A stretch of DNA of 64,000 nucleotides, taken from positions 3,296,128 to 3,360,127 of the forward strand of contig CM039202.1 in NCBI GenBank assembly GCA_008360975.2, read 5' to 3'. The position numbers were made by a program, and so were the translations under genes. The notes below the pieces were generated by a model, which saw nothing but the letters and a program-made list of their open reading frames with translations, ran no database searches and was not told the DNA's origin. Below are positions 1 through 10,296 of this stretch, piece after piece. The DNA is from Lichenostomus cassidix (taxonomy: Eukaryota > Chordata > Aves > Passeriformes > Meliphagidae). Position 1 is the stretch's first letter, and each line of letters starts with the position of its first letter.

Positions 1-142
1 TGAAATTCCAGGAGAGCTTCCTGCTGCTGTTTGCCAAGGGCTTTTCCAGCCCTTCTGTCACAGTGTCCAGCTGGATGGACAGGGAGAGGCAGGACAGGGA
101 GCCTGGAAATGTCAGTGGGATTGGGGTGATCCGCGGTAGGTG
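1..142. other. Unique sequence, nothing recognised
   Basis: Mixed-composition non-repetitive DNA at the window edge. No CR1 terminus, splice-bounded frame or RNA fold is evident. Confidence 0.5.
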
Positions 143-248
143 ATGGAATGGGAATGGGACAGGAATGGGAATGGGAATGGGAATGGGAATGGGAATGGGA
201 ATGGGAATGGGAATGAGAATGGGAATGGGAATGGAAATGGGAATGGGA
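143..248. repeat. (GGGAAT)n hexanucleotide microsatellite
   Basis: About 17 nearly perfect copies of GGGAAT, with a few substitutions (GACAGG near the left end, GAGAAT and GGAAAT inside). The same motif makes the much longer array at 37.2-37.7 kb. The open frames here (Gly/Asn-rich on plus, Phe/Pro-rich on minus) are repeat artefacts. Confidence 0.95.
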
Positions 249-861
249 GCACTGGGATCAGGGTGATCCAGGATAACACTGACAGATGCTGGAATGGGAT
301 CACCAACAACAACTTCCAACAACCCCAAATTTCACCTTTTTGCCATAAAAATCCTGCTTTTGGGATCTTTTGGGATCTTTTAGTGAGGAAGTTCAGCGCA
401 GTTTCCACAGCCAGGCTCTCAGGGATTGATCTCCACGCCGGATGTCTAAATTGGGATTTCACCCTGGCGGTTATCTGGCACGAGCAGAGGGTTGTTCTTG
501 CTTTGGGGAATGAAGTAATCCTAAAGGTTAAGCCTGCGGGGTGTTCTCAACCCTGCAAGAATTAATAGGGTGACATTTAACTGCTATTAAAAAAAAAAAG
601 AAATTCAATTTTTTTCCCTTCCCACACCCCCACCCCTCCTTTTCCTCCTCGGGAAAGCGCGTGAGGCGTTTGTTTTGCAGCAGTGGAATATTTTTTTTTT
701 TTAATAAATCGTTTAAAATAAATCAACAGCTCCCACCACTGTCCTGTCACCGCCTGGGCTAATGCAGATGGATTGGGTTGCTGATTTTGGGGTTTAAGTT
801 TTGGTTTAGTTCTTATTTCCAGTTGGGTTTCTTTTTCTTTTTTTTGCCTGCTCCCTCTTGG
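249..861. other. Unique sequence with short A and T runs
   Basis: No gene or known repeat seen. Mononucleotide runs occur near 588-599 (A) and 692-703 (T). The last 60 bases are T-rich and lead into the next array. Confidence 0.5.
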
Positions 862-1264
862 CACATCCTGACTTTTTAATGGCCACATCCTGATTTTTTA
901 GTGGCCACATGCTGAATTTTTAGTGGCCTTATCCTGACTTTTTAGTGGCCACATTTCTGACTTTTTAGTGACCACATCCTGACTTTTTAGTGGCCACATT
1001 CCTGAATTTTTAATGGCCACATTCCTGACTTTTCAGTGGCCTCATCCTGACTTTTTAGTGGCCACATCCTGACTTTTTAGTGGCCTTATCCTGATTTTTT
1101 AGTGGCCACATCCTGACTTTTTAATGGCCACATCCTGACTTTTTAATGGCCTCATCCTGACTTTTTAGTGGCCACATCCTGACTTTTTAGTGGCCACATC
1201 CTGACTTTTTAATGGTCACATTCCTGATTTTTTAGTGGCCTCATCCTGACTTTTTCATGGCCAC
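862..1264. repeat. 22-23-bp minisatellite, about 18 copies
   Basis: The unit is approximately CTGACTTTTTAGTGGCCACAT plus one or two bases. Variants include AATGG for AGTGG, CCTTATC or CCTCATC for CCACATC, and an extra T giving 23-bp units. Copies are moderately diverged, so the array is not newly expanded. Confidence 0.95.
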
Positions 1265-2349
1265 TCTGTCAACTTTTCCGCGGGGTAACTTACTCCCATG
1301 AAACCTCAGCAGATGTCAGCTGGGAAATCTCCCCTGGGGACGTCACAGTTTGTAGTTTTTCATTAATTTGGGTTTTTTTCCTCTAGTTTGGGTCAGCTTG
1401 GTGGAGGAAAATCAGCTGTGGAGCGATGGAATTGTTGTTTGCTGACGGAGGGGAAAGGCTGGGATAAAATCCACGTTGTGTCCCCAACTGGTGTCATTTC
1501 ACCCTTCAGTCAGAGCTGCTTCTCCTCTCCACATTAATTTGTTGGATAAAAATTCCTTTTCACATCTTCACCTCCTTAAAAATGTATTTATTTACCAATT
1601 CAGAGCAAGAAATAAGAATAATCCTGATTTGAGGGTTTGCTCCAGTGAGATTTTTTCCCCTTGGCTCTGCTGGGGTTTCAATCATCATTTTTCTCCTTTT
1701 CCATCCTTTTTTTTAAATTTTTTTTTTTTTTTTGCTCTCTTTTCTCTCCACTAAAACCAAGTCCACCTCTATTAATATCAGTTATCCTTCCAGCGAAAAT
1801 CATCCATCAGGATAAATCACCTCTCTCTAGATGATGATCATAAAAAAGGGCTGAGTTAACACAAATTTAAGGGGTTTGCCTTTTAAGGGAATGACCAGCC
1901 TAGGACAGCATAAAAACAGATCAATACATTTTGCTTCCCCGCGGTTTTTTTCCCCTTAAGATTAATATTTTTAACTTAAATATTGAGAAGGCACAGGCGA
2001 CTTATGATCCATTTGTGCAGCTCTGTGCAGCCAACAGTTTTTCCTGTATCAAAAGCTGATTGATTTTCCATTTAAATTAATCTCAAAGAGTCTCCTTTTA
2101 TGAAGTCAAATAATATAAACAACCTCTGGATCCATGAGGGAGGAATTTGGGGAAGAGATGGAGTTGGTTTATTTTCTGGAACTCCAGGCCAAAAATACAG
2201 GAAAAAAATCCTCGAAAAATCTTTTTTTTTCAGGATTAACAACCCTAAAAATCAGGAAAATTGAGATTTGGGGTGGATCCCTCCTGACATGGAGCGCCAG
2301 ATGTTTGCAGTGTTTTGTCAGCCCCTTTTTGGCAATTTTTATACCCTTT
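1265..2349. other. Unique sequence; AT-rich island 1757-2120
   Basis: No gene seen. From about 1757 to 2120 the sequence becomes AT-rich, repeat-free and free of CR1 or tandem structure, with TAATAT, TTTAAATTAA and GATAAAT motifs. That texture is typical of conserved non-coding elements, but conservation cannot be judged here. A T-run lies near 1718-1733. Confidence 0.35.
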
Positions 2350-2405
2350 ATTATTTTATTTTATTTTATTTTATTTTATTTTATTTTATTTTATTTTATT
2401 TTAAA
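2350..2405. repeat. (TTTTA)n pentanucleotide microsatellite
   Basis: About 11 uninterrupted TTTTA units. The frames crossing it encode a meaningless Phe/Ile/Leu/Tyr stretch. Confidence 0.95.
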
Positions 2406-2592
2406 TTGTCGCCTCTTATTTCCTCTCATTGCCCCAACCCCACCCCTGGAGAGAAGCTCCTCATGGTTCTGACCCATCCTGGGGCTGATTCCTGCTTCCC
2501 AAAGCATCGGGAAGGAAATGAGAAATCCTTCAGCCCAAACCTTCCCAGCCATTTGCTGCAGATGTCACTGTGCCTTGGTGGCAGTGGCAGGG

Positions 2593-4643
2593 TGGAGTGG
2601 CCCTAAAAATGTCCTTTTCTGACTGGATGGGGTGACCCTAAAAAAGTCCATTTTTGTCCAGATGGGGTGGCTGTAAATAAATTCATTTTTTGACTGAAAT
2701 GGCCTCAATAAAGCCCTTTTTTGACAGGACACAGTGGCCTCAATAAAATAATTTTTTGCCGGAAGTGGCCCTAATAAAGTCCTTTTTGGGCTGGACAGAG
2801 TGGCCCTACTAAAGCCTTTTTTTGACTGGATGGGGTGGCCCTAAAAAAATTCATTTTTTGACTGCATGGAGTGGCCCAATAAAGCCCTTTTTTGACAGGA
2901 CAGAATGGCCCAAATAAAGCCCTTTTTTGACTGCATGGAGTGACCCAAATAAAGCCTTTTTTGTCTAAATAGCCCTAATAAATTAATTTTTTGACAGGAT
3001 GGAGTGACCCTAATAAAGTCTAACTGGGTAGGGTGGCCCCAATAAAGTTTTTTGACAGGAGAGTGCCCCATAAAGCCCTTTTTTGATGGGAGTGCCCAAA
3101 TAAAGCTTTTTTTGTTAATGCCCTAATAAATTTTTTTTGACTGGATAGAGTGCCCCCAATAAAGCCCTTTCTTGATAGGACACAGTGGCCCAAATAAAGT
3201 CCCTTTTTTTACTGGATGGAGTGGCCCTAATAAATTCATTTTTTTACTGCATGGAATGGTCCCAATAAAGCCCTTTTTTTACAGGACAGAGCAACCCTAA
3301 TAAAGCTCTTTTTTGACAGGACAGAGTAGCCTCAATAAAATTTTTTTTTGACTGAAGTGGCCCTAAAAAATTCTATTTGATTAGATAGAGTGGCCCTAAT
3401 AAATTCCTTTTTTTTGGCTGGATGGGGTGGCCTCAAAAAATTCTTTTTGTTTTCTGGGTTGAGTGGCCCCAATAAAGCCCTTTTTTGACAGGAGAATGTC
3501 CCCAGTAAAGCCCTTTTTTGTCTAGGTGGCTCTAATAAATTAATTTGTTGTGTGTTTTTTGACTGAAGTGGCCTTAATAAAGTCATTTTTTTACAGGACA
3601 GAGTGGCCTTGGTAAAATAATTTTTTGACTGAAGTGGCCCAAATAAAGTCCTTTTTTGTCTGGATGGAGTGGCCCAATAAAGCTCTTTTTTCTCTAGATT
3701 AAGTGGCCCTAATAAATCCCTTTTTTGACAGGACAGAATGGCCCAAATAAAGACTTTTTTTGTCTAAATGGCCCTAATAAATTAATTTTTTGACAGGATG
3801 GAGTTGTCCCTGTAAAGCCCTTTTTTGAAAGGATGGAGTGACCCTAATAAAGTCTAACTGGGTAGGGTGGCCCCAATAAATTAATTTTTTGACAAGATGG
3901 AGTGGCCCCAGTAAAGCCCTTTTTTGATGGGACACAGTGGCCCAAATAAAGTCTTTTTTTGATTGAAGTGGCCCTAATAAAGCCCTTCTTTGACTTGATG
4001 CAGTGGCCCTAATAAAGTCCTTTTTTGACAGGACAAAGTGTCCCTAATAAAGTCTTTTTTTGGCAGGACAGTGTGGCCCTAATAAAGCTCTTTTTTCCTC
4101 TGGATGAAGTGGCCCTAATAAATCCCTTTTTTGACAGGACAGAATGGCCCAAATAAAGACTTTTTTGTCTAAATGACCCTAATAAATTTTATTTTTGACT
4201 GGATGGAGTTGCCCCACTAAAGCCCTTTTTTGATAGGACACGGTGGCCCAAATAAAGTCCCTTTTTTTACTGGATGGAGTGGCCCTAATAAATTCATTTT
4301 ATGGCTGGATGGAGTGGCCCTAATAAAGCCCTTTTTTTGCAGGATGGAGTGACCTTGATAAAGTCCTTTTTTGACTGCATGGAGTGATCCAAATAAATCC
4401 CTTTTTTGACAGGACGGAGTGGCCCCAATAAAGCCCTTGTTTCTCTAGATGAAATGGCCCTAATAAATTCATTTTTTCAATTGGATGGAGTGGCCCCAGT
4501 AAAGCCCTTTTCTGGCTGGATGGGGTGGCCCTAATAAACTCCTTTTTTAACGGGACAAAGTGTCCCAAAAAATTCATTTTTTAAAGGGACAAAATGTCCC
4601 AAAAAATTCATTTTTCAACAGGACAAAGTGGCCCAAATAAAGC
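2593..4643. repeat. 35-bp minisatellite array carrying AATAAA, about 58 copies
   Basis: The modal unit is AGTGGCCCTAATAAAGCCC followed by TTTTTTGACAGGACAG or TTTTTTGACTGGATGG, 35 bp in all. Copies vary in the T-run length, in CTAATAAA/CAAATAAA/CCAATAAA, and in the GACAGGACA versus GACTGGATG half. By eye about 45 exact AATAAA hexamers lie on the plus strand, each followed within a few bases by a T-rich run. Some units are truncated (3061-3130, 3360-3380). Minus-strand frames such as 4320-4577 encode degenerate repeat peptides and are not genes. The right end runs straight into a CR1 3' tail. Confidence 0.95.
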
Positions 4644-4644
4644 G

Positions 4645-4718
4645 CTGGGGGGATGGGTGGACAGATGATCCCAAAGCTCTTTTCCAACCCAACCCATTCC
4701 ATGATTTTATTCTGATTT
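4645..4718 (+). mobile_element. CR1 LINE 3'-end fragment
   Basis: Contains GATGATCCCAAAGCTCTTTT followed by CCAACCCAACCCATTCCATGA, which matches the CR1 3' terminus, then the degenerate octamer tail ATTTTATTCTGATT. Only the last ~70 bp are present, and they lie directly against the 35-bp array. Confidence 0.75.
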
Positions 4719-6215
4719 CCAGAGGAATCCACTACACCTTGGAGAATGAATCTGCTCTACCCTCAACATCCAAAACTCTCAAAAATCCCCATGATCTGAT
4801 GACCCAGCTGGTTGTACAAACTGAGCTTCTCCTGTTCCTCTTTTCCAAAATAAATATTCCAGGAATGACTCGTGGCTGCAGCATCAGCTGGATGGAAACG
4901 TCTCACTCAGTTTGACAAATATGTGGGTTTTTAAGCAGTTTTTTCACTGGGAAGTTTTTTTTCCCCTGGGAGTTTTGTTTCATCCCACAAACAGGCAGAA
5001 AATAAAGCAGTGAAATTTCCCTTCTCATTGCTCTACCCCAATTATTTGTCCTTTTTTTTTTCCAAACTTTGAGGCACATTGAGAAAGGAATTTTTTAATT
5101 TCCGTGCTTTGTGCATTCAGGTGAATTTTATTCTCAAAAAATAGGAGGATTTGGTGGTTGGGGGAGATTTTTGGAATTCACATTTGCTCGGGAATGTGTG
5201 GAATCAAAGCCAAAAATCAAATTCCTTAGCAGAGAAAAACAGGAATTTCCTATTCCAGGTATTTTTGATGGTCAAGAGGCTTCAGTCACCAATTCCTCCA
5301 CACCAGGAATTCTTTAATTCCAGTTTTTTCCCCAATATAACTCTGACAAATCCGCTTTTATGGGAGGCTTGTGCTGAACAGATATTTTCCCCTCCATTAT
5401 TCCTCCCTTCCAAAAGCAGAGCATTATTTAAAGTGTCATCCCCCAAAACTCCCATAAATAATGAGCTGGCAAGCAGGGAAGGCCGAGGGCTTTAGCTGCC
5501 GTGAGAATTCCAACATTTCCCCAACTCCCAAAACCCTAAACCAGCTCTTTCCCCAAAATATTTCTAACCAAACCTCTCCCTGCAGCGCTCGCTGATTAAA
5601 TGACAGAAATGGTTAGGAGCTCTGTAATATAATTTGTAAATGGTGTTGATTTACTCATTCCAGAGGCTTTTGAAGGGAGTAGATTGTGTTCATTTTCCCA
5701 TTCAGAGCGACCGTCGGAACGCTTCGTTTAAATGTATTTGCAATTAAACTAATGATGTTTCAGAACGTCCTAAATAACAACGCGGCGCGAGGACAGCTGT
5801 CCACAGCCTCTGTTTGGGTTTGCATTTCTGCTGCACGGTTTGCTGGTTTGTTTTAATTTTTTTTTCCCCCAAATTTCGGGCAAAATTATCGTTTCTGCTG
5901 CGTCTCCAACAGCAGAGCTGCCCCCAGCTCAGGACCTGCCGTTAGAGGAGGAAAGGATGGGAAAAAAAGAGAATAAAAAAGCTGTTCAGGTGTAAAATTG
6001 GGGTAAATCTTCGCTCTTTCGGATGGTGTGGAGACACTCCAAGGGAAAGGAGTAATATCCTGTAATATCCAGTTAATTACGCAAATTGATGTGGCAGAAA
6101 TTTGCTTTTATTTGGGGATGTTCAGCGAGGTTTGAGCAATGCCAGGTCGTGGATCTGTGTTGGTTCTGTCAGGAGACTCATCGTGGGCTGAGGGAGAAAC
6201 ACATTTCAGGAGGTT
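4719..6215. other. Unique sequence; candidate conserved island 5590-5900
   Basis: No gene recognised. Between about 5590 and 5900 the sequence is AT-rich but retains clustered CpGs (GACCGTCGGAACGCTTCG, CGCGGCGCGAGG) around TTTAAATG and AATTAAAC motifs, and it is repeat-free. That combination is unusual for neutral bird intergenic DNA, so it is a candidate regulatory element by texture only. The flanks hold nothing recognisable. Confidence 0.35.
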
Positions 6216-6269
6216 TTTCCAGATGTTCTCCTTGTTTCCAGATGTTCTCCTTGTTTCCAGATGTTCACC
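6216..6269. repeat. 19-bp direct repeat, three copies
   Basis: Three copies of TTTCCAGATGTTCTCCTTG, the last diverging after TTCACC. It abuts the 3' terminus of the following CR1 fragment. Confidence 0.9.
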
Positions 6270-6270
6270 T

Positions 6271-6405
6271 CCATGGAATCATGGAGTGGTTTGGGTGGGA
6301 AGGACCTTAAATCCCACCCAGGGACATTTCCCTCCATCCCAGGTTGCTCCAAACCCCATCCAGGGATGGAATCCTTTTCCCCATCAAGCAATTCCCAGGA
6401 TTTTC
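6271..6405 (-). mobile_element. CR1 LINE 3'-end fragment
   Basis: On the plus strand it starts ATGGAATCATGGAGTGGTTT (reverse complement of the octamer tail and terminus). It continues with GGACCTTAAATCCCACCC and the CATCCCAGGTTGCTCCAA block, then decays. Confidence 0.85.
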
Positions 6406-8115
6406 CCCACACACTCCTCTCCTCTCCCTGTTAATTTTGCCTCCTCAGTAAATAAATCTCCAAGTTAAACTCACTTCTCTGCTAATGCTTCCTGCTTCGA
6501 GCTCCCATCATCTCCCAGCATCTTCATCACCTCTTCATTCCAATATATTGGAATTATTAATTCCAATGATTTCCACCACTGTTTGCCACCAAATTTTCTG
6601 AGTTTCAGGAATCACCAACGTTCGGCTCATTAGGAGAGGAAAACCCTCATTAACTCTGAGGATTAATTGAAACAGTCGAGTTGGGAACCAAACCATCGTT
6701 ATCTCCTTCATGGATTAATTATCCATGATACTGGAATGGGGTTTGGATATCGAGGCAGGTTTTGTTCTTGGGTTTTTCTCCTCTCCAGCTGCTTTAATGT
6801 CCTTTATCTCTCCAGGAATGAGCAGAAAAATCACAGATTTCTTCACCTGAAGGATGAATGTAGAGCAGTTCTGAATGTCTGGTGTTTTGAATGAGTTCAA
6901 GGAGAAATGTCCATGGATAACCTGCAGAAAAGAGAGGTTTCTGCAGCTCTTCCCTGCTGGGATTTGACCCTGGAAGTGACCAAAAAATGGGAACAAACCC
7001 CAGCTCTGCATTCCCAGACACAATCACTGCCCTCGGGAGGAATTTCACCTCTCTGGGCTCCACTCTCCTCCTGCCCTGTGGGTTTATAACCACAATCCAC
7101 CAGGAAATTCTGATTCCAGCCTCTATTAAGCCTCAGGAAAATGAAAAAATTTCTTTTTCAGCCCTCATTAAGCCTCAGGAACTGGGCCAAACTGGAAAAA
7201 AAACCAACTTTTTGGCTCATGACAAAACTGGACTGGAGCAAAACGTTGTAAAGGAAAAAAAAAACCTCAAGTTTGCTTCAAAATCAATCCAAACCCAACA
7301 AAATCAATGGGATCAATTCACCAGAATCTCCTGCCCGGTGCCAGGGAATGAGCAGAGGGGATTTTCAGGCTGAAACACCCCAAATAAATTAATTAACCAA
7401 CTGAAGGAACACTAACGAGCTGTGAGTGCCTCAATAAACTCTGCTCCAGCAGGGAGGGAAAATTCCAGGTTGGGTGAGGATGGTGACTCTTCAAAGACAG
7501 GGAGAAGGACCAAGCGCTTGGAAATGAAGGATGAATTTATCTGCAGCCGAACTGGGGGAACAGGAAAATTCCATTTGTCCCATAATTATCTTCTGCACAA
7601 ACAGGCAGTGCCCCTCCAGCCAGGCAGCTCCGAAAAAAAACCCTCTAATTATTGCATATAATAACTCCCAACATTAATCTTGGCTGTTGCTTGTGCAAAA
7701 ATTATAAATTACTGCAGCAAATCCTATTACTGCAAATATTAAAAGTTGCTCAGCATTTATTGGAAACTCGGTTCTTTTTTTCTTTTTTTTCTTTTTTTTT
7801 TCTTTTTGCCCTTGTAACTTTGCGTTAATTCTCTCCATATTTCACAACTCCAGCGATCGCCGCAAGAGAGGTTTGAGAGTTTCAAAAATTCATTGCTGGG
7901 AGATTGGATTCGTACAGAAAAAGGGAAGGCTTTGAAGTCAGGAATATTGGGAATACTTCCCGGATTTGGGCAACTCCAGGACTTTCTTCTTGCACATTGG
8001 GTGTTTCTCAAGTGTTGCTGAGTTTAGAAATCAGCTGAATATTTGAAGTTGTGGTTTTTGGGCTCCCAAAACATCCCAGTGTTTCCCTTCCTGCAGGAAT
8101 TCTGGCTGGGAAATT
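6406..8115. other. Unique sequence; AT-rich island 7640-7765
   Basis: No gene seen. 7640-7765 is AT-rich and repeat-free (TAATTATTGCATATAATAA, AAATTATAAATTACTGCAG) and is a candidate conserved element. A pyrimidine-rich CTTTTTTT stretch lies at 7772-7806. Confidence 0.35.
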
Positions 8116-8217
8116 GAATTCTGGGGAATTCTGGGGAACTTAATAATGGGGAATTCTGGGGAAAGTAATAATGGGGAATTTAATAATGGGGAATTCTGGG
8201 GAATTTTGGGGAATTTA
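8116..8217. repeat. Short degenerate repeat of GGGGAATTCTGG / TTAATAATGGGG
   Basis: About seven interleaved copies of GGGGAATTCTGG and AATAATGGGG in roughly 100 bp. The open frames on both strands only reflect this repeat. Confidence 0.85.
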
Positions 8218-8532
8218 ACACTGATAAAGCACTTGGGATCTTTGCTGGATCTGGACTGGGAAGGAGGAAGGATCATCACAGAATTCAAAGGGATCCACCA
8301 ATATCATCAGAATCCAACTCAAAATTTCTTTGGTCTGACATCCAGGGGTGGAATTTCCAAGGCTTTCATTCCAATACTGATGGATCAAGGCTTAAATGAG
8401 GATTTATCACTTTAATTGTTCTCAGATCTCAAGGTGCTTTGAACACTGGAACGTTTTGGGATTCTGATGTGCAGGAGGATTCAGGTGTTTTTGGGGACCT
8501 CACAGGATCATCTTTGGATGCCTGAAAATTCC
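8218..8532. other. Mostly unique; possible decayed CR1 tail 8268-8330
   Basis: GATCATCACAGAATT and, further on, ATCATCAGAATCCAACTC resemble the terminus of an older CR1 subfamily read on the minus strand. The match is weak. Nothing else is recognised. Confidence 0.3.
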
Positions 8533-8812
8533 TGGAATCCTAGGATGGTTTGGGTTGGAAGGACCTTAAATCCCATCCAGTGCCACCCCAGGGACATCTC
8601 CCACCATCCCAGGGTGCTCCAGCCTGGCCTTGGACACTCCAGGGATCCAGAATTCCCACAGCTGCTCTGGGAATTCCATCCCATCCCTCCCCACCCTCCC
8701 AGCCAGGAATTCCTTCCCAAAATCCCTCCAAACTGAAGCAGGAGCAAAGACAGGTGAACCTGTCAAAGACAGGAGATGAACCAAAAACTTCCCACATTGC
8801 CACCCATTTACA
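8533..8812 (-). mobile_element. CR1 LINE fragment with ~80-bp subfamily insert
   Basis: Starts at the CR1 terminus (GGATGGTTTGGGTTGGAAGG) and runs through the AGTGCCACCCCAGGGACATC, CATCCCAGGGTGCTCCAGCC and TCTGGGAATTCCATCCCATC blocks to GGAATTCCTTCCCAAAATCC. Instead of the usual upstream CR1 sequence it then continues with AACTGAAGCAGGAGCAAAGA to TTCCCACATTGCCACCCATT (8728-8809). The same segment is found in the copy at 42.2 kb, so it marks a subfamily or a shared rearrangement. Confidence 0.9.
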
Positions 8813-9660
8813 GAGCTTTGCCCAGAAACCAAGGAATCTGTTTTATTTCCCTTTTTTTTTTCCTTTTGCTGCTGTGCTGAAAAGCAGGAGAAAAGTTTGG
8901 GGATGCAGTCACTTAAGTCATGAAGAATTTAAAGTGTAAGACAATGTTCTTTTTTAGGCTGCGCTGCTGCAGAAACTGAGTTTGGAAATTTTTCTCCAAG
9001 GTATTTATAGAATTCTCTCTGTTCTCCTCTAAATAATCTCAGACTCTTTTTTTTCTTTTTTTTAAATCCTGTCTAATTCTCAAGTTTTGATGGTTTCTTT
9101 GGGTGGCTTTTTGACATTTGATTTTTTGGGGGAGAGAAAAAAATATTTTAATATTTTTCCATCTCAGTTTGGAGGATGAAGTCGAGACACAAAACCCTCG
9201 AGTAGCTGAGCTGGGGTTGAGCTTGGGGACACAACTGAGGATCCCAAATTCTTTAGGAGCTGGGAATTTGGTATCCCATAATAATCATAATTCTTCTTCC
9301 CCTGGCATTATCTGTGGTTGTTTTTACCAATTTTTGTGGGGTTTAATCCCATTTTTCCAACTGGGAATGCAGATGTTTTTCCAGGCACAGAACATTTTCC
9401 ATCCATCCAACACTGGGATTTCTCTCCCAGCTCCCCTCAGCTGCCCCAGGGAGGCTTTTCCTCCCCAAAACCATCCTGAAAAAGTCAAGAATTCCAGAAT
9501 TTCCCAGAACCAGGGGAATTTGGAACCAGGACTGGTGTTATCCCAGTTTTCTGGAGCTCATTTTCATTCCGTGCAGCCACCTCAGAGCCCAGCCTGGCTC
9601 TGCTTTTAAAAACCCTGATGGTTCCATTTAGAGAGGTTTTTTCATTCTCCCCCTGGATTG
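8813..9660. other. Unique sequence, nothing recognised
   Basis: A 163-codon open frame covers 9118-9609 but has no recognisable domain, no CpG-rich promoter and no convincing splice context. T-runs lie near 9040-9063. Confidence 0.45.
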
Positions 9661-9711
9661 TCAATCATTAATTTATCACTCTGTCAATCATTAATTTATC
9701 ACTCTGTCAAT
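9661..9711. repeat. 23-bp tandem duplication
   Basis: Two perfect copies of TCAATCATTAATTTATCACT plus CTG, with the start of a third. Confidence 0.9.
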
Positions 9712-10296
9712 GCATGAGGAATTCCTGTCAGGACTGAGCTAACAATGTCTGTTTTTCCCAGATCCTTGTCTCCAAGTGGAATCATTCAGCTGCTTCAAAG
9801 CCCCACATCTCCTCCTCTATTTCATAATAATCCTCTGCTGAAGGCAGAGGGTTTTTTTGGCCCTTGGTTTGGTTTGAGGGTGAATATGGTTTGTTCCTCC
9901 CAAAGCCAGATTTTGGTCCTACAAAAGTTAATTTCCACCCTACAGTGGGTGGAACTGCTGAATTCCCCATGCTCAGCTGGGATGATCTGAAATAACAACC
10001 CTGTCTGGGGATTTCTGCAGCCCAAAAGGCCCAAAAACCTACAGAAATCATTAATTAAACTGTCACTGAAATCATTAATTAAATAATCACTGGACCTGTT
10101 AATGTGGATAACTGCAGGAGAGTCATTTTGACAGGAGGAAGGAATTTTTAATATCCCCGAAAAGCAGATTCCCGGAGCTCTCTCGGATATTCTGCACTGA
10201 AATTTGTTTGTAGTTTGTTCTGTTGCATCGCAGCTTTCTGTGCTTTTAGTTCAAAAATCAAGGGGCAAATTGATTCCCTTGGCATTGTGTGCCTGA
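9712..10296. other. Unique sequence with a small duplication at 10044-10091
   Basis: ACTGAAATCATTAATTAAA-type sequence occurs twice at 10044-10091. It otherwise looks unique, and no gene is seen. Confidence 0.45.

Noticed and set aside
2593..4643. Possible CRISPR-like array because of regular 35-bp spacing
   Set aside because: There are no unique spacers between conserved repeats; the whole unit is repeated and degenerate, and the genome is avian. It is a minisatellite.
9118..9609. A 163-codon plus-strand frame outside tandem repeats
   Set aside because: No recognisable domain or splice-bounded structure. Pro/Ser-rich content fits random C-rich sequence.
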